From: Ostrinia nubilalis
Lineage: Eukaryota; Arthropoda; Insecta; Lepidoptera; Crambidae
Length of the DNA stretch: 64,000 bases
Assembly: GCF_963855985.1 (NCBI RefSeq)
Contig: NC_087105.1
Location: 3,350,501 to 3,414,500, forward strand
Direction: 5' to 3'
A program made the position numbers and the translations under genes. A model generated the notes under the pieces. That model did no database searches and was not told where the DNA came from. It saw nothing but the letters and a program-made list of their open reading frames with translations. Each line of letters begins with the position of its first letter. The stretch's first letter is position 1. This document shows, one piece after another, positions 55,129 through 64,000 of this stretch.

Positions 55129-56061
55129 CAGATATAAAAATGGCTTTTTGTTTTCCTCTGGTGCTTAAACTAACATTTTAGCTCAATGTTAACAATACCT
55201 TTAAACTCATCCGTCAGCCAGTCGCTCCACCGATCGATCATAAGTTATTAGCGACCTAAGGTGCTAATCAGAACTCGGCAAAGTTCCTCGGAGACCATCA
55301 ATTATGGTTAATAGCGCATTATCACTAGACAATATATTAACAGCTAAACGGGGATACTAATAGGCAACTACACCTATCCTACACTTAATATATTGATAGA
55401 TATACTAATTTATGTATAGCTAACTCCTGAGCGCAATTTCGTCTGTGTGGATTTCAATCGACAGTTACTCGCAGTGTATTTAGATTATATTCTGATGTTA
55501 AAAGCCAGAACAAAGGCGGCTCAGGTCTAAGGTACATAATTAATATATGCCTAAATCAGACCTTCCCAAGTCGTTTGGTCACAGTGGTGTAAGCACAATT
55601 CGCCATTTGCTTGACCAAATGACCTGATTATGATTGAAAGATTTCATGAAAGTTCAGAAGCTTTAGCGTGAAAGTAGCAAAAATCTATTTTATTTACAAA
55701 CTACCTTTCACGTTAATATAATGACGGGAAGTTTCAAACAATTTCAAATACAACCACTTTTAAAATCGAGAAATTCGCTCTATCATTTGTATTTTCACAC
55801 CCCAAATTCTCCAAGCTCATCATCATGTTCCTAAACCTAAGCTCAAGTGCTAGGAACACCTGTCCCGCCCCAGACCAGACTTAATTAAGGGTTGTCACAA
55901 TCCCAGCCACTTAGGGGGGAACCAGCAAAAGGCGTACCCCTAGTGACAACGGGGCAATTAGATTGTGCGGGAATGAGATAGGGAGGGGAAATTAGAAGGT
56001 TTAATTACGTTTTTGTAGTATATGATATAGGTTCCCATAGTACATAAACGAGTATAACCTA
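55129..56061. other. Unassigned DNA
   Basis: GTTGTCAC (55891) and GTGACAAC (55943), with inner AGGGG/CCCCT, can form a stem. No gene recognised. Confidence 0.4.
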
Positions 56062-56063
56062 TA

Positions 56064-56327
56064 CAGGGTGTTAGGTAAATGGGTATATGAGCCGACACTA
56101 GCCCATGTTAACATGGTCATATAAATGGTATGGTGAAGTCAGAAATTTGATATCATCATTTTAATTTTTTTAATTTTCATACAAAATAAATTTTATAAAA
56201 TCCGATTTGTATGAAAAATAAAATAATTAAAATGAAGATATCAATTTTCTGACTTCACCATACCATTTATATGACCATGTTAACATGGGCTAGTGTCGGC
56301 TCATATACCCATTTACCTAACACCCTG
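56064..56327. mobile_element. 264-bp MITE, ends CAGGGTGTTAGGTAAATGGG, copy 2
   Basis: Same family as 29816-30093, TA at 56062-56063 and 56328-56329. The central AAATAAATTTTATAAAATCC appears inverted relative to copy 1. Confidence 0.85.
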
Positions 56328-56469
56328 TATATGCCCAGAGGCACGAAAACGGCCAAATGGTACAAGTTCTCTTGCGATGCCTATAAAAGAAACTGTAATA
56401 TGCCAAATTACATAAAAATCTGAGATTTAAATAGTTTTGGGCATAATGGGATAAGTTCAAATAAGGCAG

Positions 56470-56605
56470 GTATGTTGTTGAGCGCCTTGGTCGTTTCTAG
56501 TACCCAAGGCGCCGACCACTATGCGGCAGAGGGAACACCCCAGGTTTTTAGTGGGTTCGAGCCCCACATAACCTGCCGTCCCCCGGCGGTAGGTATGGAT
56601 AGGCC
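56470..56605. repeat. Interspersed repeat with T-arm-like palindrome, copy 2
   Basis: Inverse copy of 39436-39555: GCGCCGACCACTATGCGGCA, GTGGGTTCGAGCCCCAC, GCCGTCCCCCGGCGG. Both copies stop near the same inner point on the GCGCCTTGG side, so an element boundary may lie there. Confidence 0.55.
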
Positions 56606-56644
56606 ATCTGAGTCTAAATATTGAAATGTAACCAATCCAAAACC

Positions 56645-56708
56645 TTTCATCATCATCATCATAATTCAGCCATAGGACGTCCACTGCTGAACATAGGCCT
56701 CCCCCAAT
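56645..56708 (-). mobile_element. RTE-like LINE 3' stub
   Basis: CATCATCATCATAATTCAGCC and TAGGACGTCCACTGCTGAAC, the family tail on the minus strand with a (TGA)n tail. Confidence 0.65.
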
Positions 56709-57389
56709 GACATGCACATCCAAAACAGGTGACAATTAAAATTCAATTTCAATTCACTCATTGCTTAACCTATTTTTTATCTTTGTGTTCCTGATGTTAT
56801 GAGTGTTGAGTTCGGTTTATGCATCTGAAGGCCCTAGAACTAAAAACTACGAGTAATCCCTAAGATATTATTGGAAATAAAAAAAAATACACTTAAGAGA
56901 TATCAAATGAAAAGGAGTACAATTAAGATCGTCTGCGAATTTCTAGGAAGATAAGGAAAAAATACGGAAAAATTCCGTTCCGTTATTTTGGAATCCATTG
57001 GAAGGTTTCTTTTTTGTTTATACTCCTGATCACAACTTAAAGCAATCCGCTCCTTCCAGAGCAGCCATACAAATGACCAGCGAAACCGAGTTCGAAACGT
57101 AAACAAAACGCAAACTGGAACATACTTTTGAGGAAACCTGCTGTTTTGCCGTTTCATTTGAGTTCCAATTAACTGTGCTCGCGGCCTCTGGTGTTTAATT
57201 TCTGGATATAATATTACACAAAATCGTTTAAAAAGTGTGTTAGTGGATATTTACTGAGTAAGCTTGCTCCATCTCAGAACCCATGGTCACTTACTATCAG
57301 TGAGTGGTCAAAAGTAGAATAACACCTTTTGTAACATAAAATAAAAAAGGCAATAAAATTATTAATTATTGAGTATTCGGACAGCAAGG

Positions 57390-57590
57390 TTCTGGAATGG
57401 AGGCCGCGTACCGGAAAACGCAGCGTGAGACGTCCACCTACAAGGTGGACCGACGACATTGTAAAGGTAGCAGGGAAGCGCTGGACGCAGGCCGCTTCCA
57501 ATCGATCAACGTGGAAAGCATTGGGGGAGGCCTATGTTCAGCAGTGGACGTCCTGTGGCTTAAATGATGATGATGATAATAATGATTGAG
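57390..57590 (+). mobile_element. RTE-like LINE 3' end, longest copy
   Basis: Reads VLEWRPRTGKRSVRRPPTRW, then TDDIVKVAGKRWTQAASNRS, TWKALGEAYVQQWTSCG, then a (GAT)n-like tail. The normal stop TGA after CG is changed to TTA. This copy lets the other fragments be aligned and supports an RTE-like source. Confidence 0.8.
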
Positions 57591-57620
57591 TACTGACTTG
57601 GTCTTAATTTTCTTTTGCAG

Positions 57621-57672
57621 GTACTGGTAGTGCAACTGAAGAAGTGGTGGAGCTTTGGTACTGAAAATCAAG
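57621..57672 (+). other. Candidate 52-nt internal exon
   Basis: Acceptor TTAATTTTCTTTTGCAG ends at 57620. Donor AAG followed by GTAGGT starts at 57673. One frame is open throughout: VLVVQLKKWWSFGTENQ. Both splice sites are near consensus. The peptide is not recognised. Alternatives are a non-coding exon or chance. It lies 30 bp past the RTE-like tail, so exonisation of nearby repeat-flanking DNA is also possible. Confidence 0.25.
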
Positions 57673-58227
57673 GTAGGTAAGCTTTATAGTGATAATTTAT
57701 ACACTCAATCAAAGGTTTATTCTACATTCAGGAAGCGTATTGTGAATTGCCTTTCAGCTAGGTGAAGTGGCTCCTTGCGTAAGATCGCCAGCAGTGCATA
57801 TTACAATAATAATATAATTTTACCTTACTAGCGATCGCCAGTCCTTCCTGTAAAATATAAATGAACATCACCTGAGAAGATATTCGCGGAATAAAATTAA
57901 AATTTTCCTGAAATTAAAAGTGCCTTTAAATTATCACAGCTTTAAGGAAATTTTTAGCTAAAATTTCGGCTCTTGTACAGTATCTTTTTCGGAGGTCCTT
58001 CTAAATCTGTAAGAGCTGTTTCTCCAAAGAGTTTATTTCTTCAAACCTATTTCCTGCGGGTTTAAAAGTTAGAGGGCGCTGTAGTACCGACCCTCCGATC
58101 CGCCACAACATAAAAATAAGTTACCTGTAACGCTGTAGTAAACTAAACGGAATGGCTCGGTAGGTTGGAATTTGTTGACGCTTGGTTCCGTATAGTAATG
58201 CTTGAAATACTAAATAGAAATATCAAT
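57673..58227. other. Unassigned DNA
   Basis: No gene or repeat recognised. Confidence 0.4.
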
Positions 58228-58410
58228 GAGGGTTTTCGCGATTTAAAAATCTGCCAGATGGCAATACGTAGACGCGAGGTCCAAATGCTGCATGATTGGT
58301 TATTTTTGACATGACATTGACAGATATGTCAAAATCCACCCATCACGCAGCATTTGGACCTCGCGTCTACGTATTGCCATCTGGCGGATTTTTAAATCGC
58401 GAAATCCCTC
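58228..58410. mobile_element. 183-bp MITE with 68-bp arms
   Basis: GAGGGTTTTCGCGATTTAAA, TGCCAGATGGCAATACGTAG and GCGAGGTCCAAATGCTGC are repeated inverted at the right. A spacer of about 45 bp contains GACATGACATTGACAG. Target duplication unclear. Confidence 0.8.
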
Positions 58411-58624
58411 ATTTCTATCGCGCTCGACTAATAATGCAAATGGAACTTCCAAAATATCTAAATTGTTTTTTACCTCTCAATAACAATCTTAGCCGGGGTG
58501 GTCGTATGATATGTTATAGGGAGAAGCGACCTTGCCCAGAAGACTATTCACTTGTGCCTTGAGTCCTTAGGCTTGTACTGTATCGGAATCGAAGTCTTAG
58601 CAGTACTGCGCATTATCAAAAACG

Positions 58625-58658
58625 GCGCTTAGTTATAGAACCTTCTATAACTAAGCGC
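58625..58658. repeat. Perfect 34-bp palindrome
   Basis: GCGCTTAGTTATAGAA and TTCTATAACTAAGCGC pair completely across a CC centre. Confidence 0.85.
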
Positions 58659-58929
58659 TACTTATGTATCCTACATACCTATGTAGAATCAGTCTTTGAT
58701 AGACAGTATCTTAAGAAGGAGTGGATACAGAAGGGAAGCACTTATGCTTTTAAGATTTCAGAACCGCAATGGTTGACAGAGAAGTCTCAACCTAATAATG
58801 TGCATGATAAAAGATGTAGATAGCACTTCCTACAGAGATGTAGGTACGTAATTGTAGTGTCTTCAAAAGGAGTGGGGACATAATTTAGAGTAAGAATGGT
58901 AGCAGAAAAACCTTAATTGATGTTCCCAC

Positions 58930-59000
58930 ACTCTCCAAAAAGAAAATAAAAGATATAAAATACAGTCCCAAACACACTCCCCTGCGGGACCCTAACACCT
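58930..59000 (-). mobile_element. LINE reverse transcriptase fragment (PQGS motif)
   Basis: The minus strand reads GVRVPQGSVFGTVFYIF, the RT motif preceding the catalytic site. Nothing of the element is recognisable outside. Confidence 0.6.
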
Positions 59001-59273
59001 AGGCGCCAATTACAATGAATGTAGTAGCGGGGCCGGGTCCCGAAGCAAACAGTCACGTTAAAAACAATGGCCAAGAACATTACTACCGCCACCTAACTGT
59101 CTCGCCGATGTTTATCTACTTATTTACGTAAATAACCATCATGGTGAATTAGACAATTTGTTGTTTGGACGCTTTGGAGAAGCATGTTGGTATTTTTCAA
59201 ACTAGTACGAGTATGTGACTATCATAGGTAGAGTTACTTTCAAAAACTAATAAGATTTATTTTATTACGTTAT

Positions 59274-59445
59274 ACCAGAGTAAATACAAATGAGTAGGTC
59301 ATCTTCATAGAAACGCACCGAGCGCGGTTTGTATGTGAGCGCGCGCCAATACGTATGCGGCGCGTACGCACACACTGACAAAATTTAGCGTGGATTAGCG
59401 GTGAGATGCCCCGAAGATGACCTACTCATTTGTATTTACTCTGGT
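59274..59445. mobile_element. 172-bp MITE, ends ACCAGAGTAAATACAAATGA
   Basis: Perfect 33-bp inverted ends through GTAGGTCATCTTC. GC-rich centre with GAGCGCGCGCC and GCGGCGCGTACGC. Confidence 0.8.
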
Positions 59446-59463
59446 TATGCTGACTGACATGAA

Positions 59464-59554
59464 TAGGGTTGCCAGATTTTCCTGCTTTTAGAGTAAAATG
59501 TCCGGCCAAATTAAGCACCGAGTCCGGCATTTGTTTTCGGACCTGGAAACCCTA
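59464..59554. mobile_element. Short relative of the 48163 hAT MITE
   Basis: TAGGGTTGCCAG at the left and CTGGAAACCCTA at the right, with the AGTCCGGCA/GTCCGGCC subterminal motif. 91 bp. The flanking duplication is diverged. Confidence 0.6.
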
Positions 59555-59989
59555 GACCCAACCACACGTCAGTCAGTAACTCGTATAATAAAATAAGTTG
59601 TAATTTACGTCTAAAGTTATGAATGTCATTTATTTTCTGCAAACAGGTCTTTAAATAAATTAATAGTTTAGAACTAAAACCACACATTAAATTACTGCAC
59701 TAAAAGGCCAAAAAGACATCATCTGGCAGTAAACTGCTCGAAAAGACAAATCCAATGAACCCTAACTCAATGAGTTTCCGCAGTTTTGTTTAGGAGTTCC
59801 TATGGCCTTCCGACTCCATCATCAGACCAGCTCGATGGTAGTTTATTATTGTATTGTCATCTAATCTACATGGGCGATTCTCTGTAAGCTCGTAAACGGC
59901 TGTCCCGGACGATTTTTTTAAAAAGTACCTAACTAAATAGCTTAAAAAAACACACTCAATGAAACTTTAACCCCGAAACTTTACGGGCC

Positions 59990-60125
59990 AATTTTTTTTT
60001 ATCCACAACGAGAAAGCTCTTGGCCTGTATCTCACCTGATGGTAAGTGATGATCAGGCCGAAGGTGGAAGCGAGCTTCACCCGGAATCCTCAACCACGGA
60101 GGAATTGCCAAGTTTCATGATGATA
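59990..60125. repeat. Lepidopteran interspersed repeat (CACCTGATGGTAAGTGATGAT)
   Basis: ATCCACAACGAGAAAGCTCT, then TCACCTGATGGTAAGTGATG and CGGAGGAATTGCCAAG. This type of sequence is common in moth and butterfly genomes and is probably the 3' part of a LINE. No TSD seen. Confidence 0.5.
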
Positions 60126-60289
60126 CATGAATTAGAAGTGCGTGTAATTCAGATTCTTAGATTCCATCACATAGTTACATACACGACGACCTAATAAAAG
60201 CGTGTTAAAAACGATTTACAAGTCCCAGTATTACTATAATTCTACCACAGCATCTGCTTCTTACTTCAAAATTTTTACGTAGGTATCGT

Positions 60290-60654
60290 ATGAAATAGTG
60301 ATATGTAGTTTCGGTTATTGATACGGTTACGGATATAGAAATAATATTATACCGGTTTCGGATACGGTTACGGATATCTGTGCTTTAGAATGCAATTTGC
60401 AATAGTTGTCCAATACGGTCCATTCATGGCCGCACGCTTAACATCGAATAAAAAGTAATAAAAACATAAAAATTTATTGTAGATGGCATATAAAGGTAAA
60501 TCAGGGTGTTATGCCTTTACATATTATAATGCTATACAAAAAACAATTTAAACTGCCTACATCCGAAACTATCCGAAACTTTTGAATCGGTTATTTTTTT
60601 ATTTCGGATATCCGAAAGTTTCGGTTACGGTTACGGATATCCATAACATCCCTG
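60290..60654. mobile_element. hAT-like element remnant with GGTTACGGATA subterminal repeats
   Basis: The right end reads TACGGATATCCATAACATCCCTG. TACGGTTACGGATAT occurs at least three times and TTTCGGATA-type motifs several more. Ends in CCCTG with repeated subterminal motifs suggest hAT. The left terminus is not identifiable. Confidence 0.5.
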
Positions 60655-61189
60655 GTATGGAATACGCCTCACACCCTCAAAATTACCTTCCCCGGTAAAT
60701 ACACGGGCGTAACCTTGCCTAATTACGCAAAACGATAGTTCTAACGAGCGCGCGCATCGAATGCTAAAACGGACGTGTGCTGAATACCCAATGAGGGTAG
60801 TGTCCGAAAGATACACGCTTTTGTAAACTGTTATTGTAAGGGTTGATCGTTTTTGTTTTGGAGATTACGAACATTAGCATAATTAAATAGTTGGTATTAC
60901 TGCTTCATTACATGGCTAAAAATGGAGGTAAAAGTGTAGTGACCGCTGAACTGTATGAAGTTAACATTAAGAGGATATGGAGGCAGTTGCGTTCAGTAAA
61001 GTTTGATATTTAAACATTATGTCTGAAAAAATAGTGTACCAATATTGAAAGTTCATACCATAAGTTGAAAAAAAATATAGAATTGAAAGTCATAACTGAA
61101 CTGAGCGTAAGACAATGACATCGGTCAAATTAAACTTAAAATAAGTTATTATTGCTTGGAAAAGTACATCTTACAATATAACTAGGTCG
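60655..61189. other. Unassigned DNA
   Basis: No gene or repeat recognised. Confidence 0.4.
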
Positions 61190-61420
61190 CTTTGATAAGC
61201 ATAGGTACTTAGGTTCCAATTACCTACACTGAGTTTGTTGCGCTTGCGGCGCTTTTTCTCAGCTCTTGCCGAATGTTGGTCTCGAAGCGCTGGTAGGTCA
61301 AAAAGATAAGAGACTTGTAAAGGCTCCATAAAAGCAATTTTTATTTTATTTTTTGACGATTTTTAAGCACTGTTTGAATAGTCCATGATAATAAATAAAT
61401 TTTCACTTTGACTATGACTT
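61190..61420 (+). mobile_element. CR1/jockey-like LINE 3' end
   Basis: GAGTTTGTTGCGCTTGCGGC, TTGGTCTCGAAGCGCTGG, AGAGACTTGTAAAGGCTCC, then AATAAATTTTCACTTTGAC. Plus-strand relative of 25145-25345. Confidence 0.7.
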
Positions 61421-63003
61421 TACATGTGACTAGTTCACCACCTTTTTGTCACTAAATTAAATTAACAGGTTTACTGAACACGAAGTAGGAGCATAAAGCA
61501 AAAACAGTTCCATAGAACTCCCTCCTCGCGTAAATAAATTTTCAGTTGAAAAACTTGTTGGGAATTTTAGTTTCACCATCAGATTAGTTGAGAACTTCCT
61601 TTTATATGGAGGATTTAGTTCAAATGAGTTTTTTCACGGACTCAAAGCACGAATAAGCTTTGAACACAATGAAGGTGGTATGTAGTGAGCTCCTCTAACG
61701 CTACATTGGACAGGACGGAATAGAATGACGTGACAATGCAGTTTTTATATAATTTGGACACTACGCACACATAGGTACCAGAACACACGCGTACACATCA
61801 CATCACCAGAAACTGAAATCGTTGTATATTCGATGGAACTTTTGTGAAACGAAAATTGACCATGTGAAACGCATGTGTTTAATCAACTAGGAGTAATGGA
61901 GCACATATTAATATTTGCATATGATTCCTGGCTTAATGAAGCTTCTACAAATACCAATTCTTTTAGAATGCTAATTAATAAAGTCATGCTTTGTATCTCC
62001 CGAATGTAAGATTCATTCATCCCATCTATCTCTACCACTAAATTTCATCAAAACGATTAAAATTTTCTGGCGTTGAGAGTCACATCTCGGTCTAAATTTT
62101 AAATAACTTCGGTTCCCACCATAGGCTTACTTATAATTTATCAAAGTTACTCCAGCGTCATAAGCATGACAATATAATAGACAGAAGTTACTTTCCAATG
62201 GGTATTATAATAATATTATAATACTACTGCACCTCATTCCATTGTCTGTCATAAGCCTCAAACGAAGCTCCCACAAAAGGATTGTTGTGTTCGCTTCGGC
62301 TGGAATTTATTTTATGTTTTATTAAATTAAATAAATGCGTATTTCGGAACGTGCGAGTATAATCTGTATGATAATGATGATCCTTTGAATTAACAATTTG
62401 TCAGTATTCTAATGTTAATTAAGTCTAGGTTCTACCTGCAAAATGTAATAAATTTCACCGTTTCCTTCGGGATTCCTACAGAAACAGGATAGGTTTTCTA
62501 AACGGAGACTTATTTATTATTATGTAGGGTACCCTAACCCGTGTAAGGTAAAACATTTCAGGAAAGGAGTTACAGGGAACTTTTAGAAGAAAGGTAGAAA
62601 AAACTATTTAATTTACTTGTTTGAACCAAAATATTTACTTACAATAAGAATACCACGAACTATAGTCGCTTACAAAGGGCTGTGTATAAAGCAGCTATAC
62701 ATATGACATAAAAGTTTCCTTTCATAATATGCTAAGAACAAAGTAACTATTTAACTATAAGGTTACGTTTTAGTCTATCCCGCTAATTACCCTACAATTT
62801 AGCATTTTATACATGAAAATTTAATGTCATCCATTCCCAAACGGGTTCCTACAGACTTAAAAATAAACAACATCAAATATAGGGTATCCTAAAATTATCA
62901 CGTTAAACTGATACTAAGAGGTAGGTGCGCCAAGATGAATCGAACAAGCCTAATATTTTATGTCCATAGAAAGGTTTCTCTTTTGAGATAATATTATGAC
63001 CAA
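61421..63003. other. AT-rich DNA, nothing recognised
   Basis: No gene, RNA or repeat recognised. Confidence 0.45.
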
Positions 63004-63208
63004 CTAGCGGCCGCCCGCGACTTCGTACGCGTGGATCCCGTTTTACCCCCTTAGGGGTAGAGTTTCGTAAAATCCTTTCTTAGCGGATGCCTACGTCATA
63101 ACATCTACCTGAATGCCAAATTTCAGTCCGATCCCTCCAGTGGTTTGGGCTGTGCGTTGATAGATCACTATGTCAGTCAGTCAGTCACCTTTGAGTTATT
63201 AATTTAGA
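63004..63208 (-). mobile_element. Complete short Helitron (205 bp)
   Basis: On the minus strand it starts TCTAAATTAATAACTCAAAG after A (63209) and ends GCGGGCGGCCGCTAG before T (63003). Close relative of 11453-11628 and 18211-18409. Confidence 0.8.
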
Positions 63209-64000
63209 TTATTAGTTCATTTGGTACTAAAATCCGTCACAATTAAAAACCTCTCACTAATACCAGCATCCCTAGACATCCTAAAAGTATGCACGTATGT
63301 CGCCACCCTCGCAAATGTATGCATGAATGCAATGACCTGTCTCTTTTATACTGCCGATGTCAAAAACGCCGCCCTAAAAGGCTTTAATGGTTCTCCTTCC
63401 TGGCCCGTATTCATCTCATGTCCCCAGAATTAATTATTGGACCCTTGTTAGTGGGACTGAAAGAATGTTCATTTGCCCCGGATTTATAATGTGCCTTCTA
63501 AATAATTACGTGAGTGTGTTCTGTAATTGCGTATTTGTTTTATTGTCGGTCTGGCAACCCTTGGGGATATTGCCCCAACTTTGTATACGCTGTTCTGTTG
63601 ATTGTGAAAAATTGCGTTCGGATTGTATATGATTTGTGTGTCTACTCCTTTGTGTTTTGTGTGTTTTTGAAAAACAAAACAAAATGGTTCGTTACAACTG
63701 TTTTTGTATCCTAACTCGCTGTTCATTTATTCATTAGGTAAGTACTGCTATTTTTTTTATATTCTCCAAAAAATGTTTTGTAACGTAGGATTATTTTACT
63801 TTTTAAAATAACGTGATTGTTAATCTTAGTTAAACAAAAGAAAATCGTGCTCAAGAATCGTCTGTTTCCATTTAACTTATGCGATACAAATTTTGGTAAG
63901 CTTCTGAAACAAATCAATTGGTTTTACAAAGCTGTTGTTTTAATACAGAGTGTTCTTGTTTTTTCAATTTTAATAAATTAAGTGATTTTTTTATTAAATT
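63209..64000. other. Unassigned DNA to window end
   Basis: Several 60-80-codon frames overlap on both strands at 63221-63917. None has a motif, and their mutual overlap argues against coding. Confidence 0.4.

Noticed and set aside
63221..63917. Cluster of 64-81-codon frames near the window end
   Set aside because: They overlap on both strands, have hydrophobic low-complexity peptides and show no family motif.

Overview
The window looks like a piece of an insect genome, almost certainly a moth or butterfly (Lepidoptera). It is AT-rich and has no bacterial-style gene packing. It carries repeat families typical of Lepidoptera: short 5'-truncated non-LTR retrotransposon tails with TGATGA-type ends, CR1/jockey-like 3' ends with TTTGAC-type tails, small Helitrons ending in CTAG, MITEs with TTA or TA target duplications, hAT MITEs, a TTAA-flanked piggyBac relative and a Tc1/mariner-like (IS630-type) element. 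I cannot name one intact host protein-coding gene. The sequence reads as intergenic or long-intron DNA. The best hints of host transcription are a 52-nt exon candidate with good splice sites (57621-57672), an orphan acidic coding stretch behind a plausible splice acceptor (16462-16680) and a CG-rich palindromic motif with a donor-like site (14182-14235).

Layout. 0-5.3 kb: MITEs and RTE-like tail fragments, one with an 11-bp target duplication, then a transcript 3' end with a foldable domain. 5.2-10.3 kb: MITEs, a 2-kb hierarchical tandem array (7.2-9.3 kb) and a 210-bp heptanucleotide satellite. 10.7-14.6 kb: a C-run-rich MITE with another nested inside it, a complete Helitron, more MITEs and a TSD-flanked RTE-like fragment. 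16-18.4 kb: a 51-bp palindromic tandem array, the orphan exon, an R1-like LINE relic, an inverted-repeat element and a Helitron. 18.7-26.6 kb: MITEs, a LINE tail with a double foldback, the second copy of the 519-bp element and a CR1/jockey-like relic with a 229-codon ORF.

26.6-40.6 kb is mostly unremarkable AT-rich DNA with MITEs, one hAT MITE inserted into an RTE-like tail, several LINE C-terminal relics and Helitrons. 40.6-51.6 kb is the most interesting part. It holds an internally deleted TA element that keeps a short first ORF, a 220-bp-period tandem array interrupted by a palindromic Helitron-like insertion, an internally deleted piggyBac-like element, a hAT MITE and a 1.9-kb DDE element whose second-D-to-E spacing is about 82 residues. 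51.6-64 kb returns to sparse MITEs, Helitrons and LINE tails.

The elements do not form a pathway. Together they record layered insertion: hAT inside RTE-like tail, MITE inside MITE, Helitron-like element inside tandem array, LINE beside tandem array.
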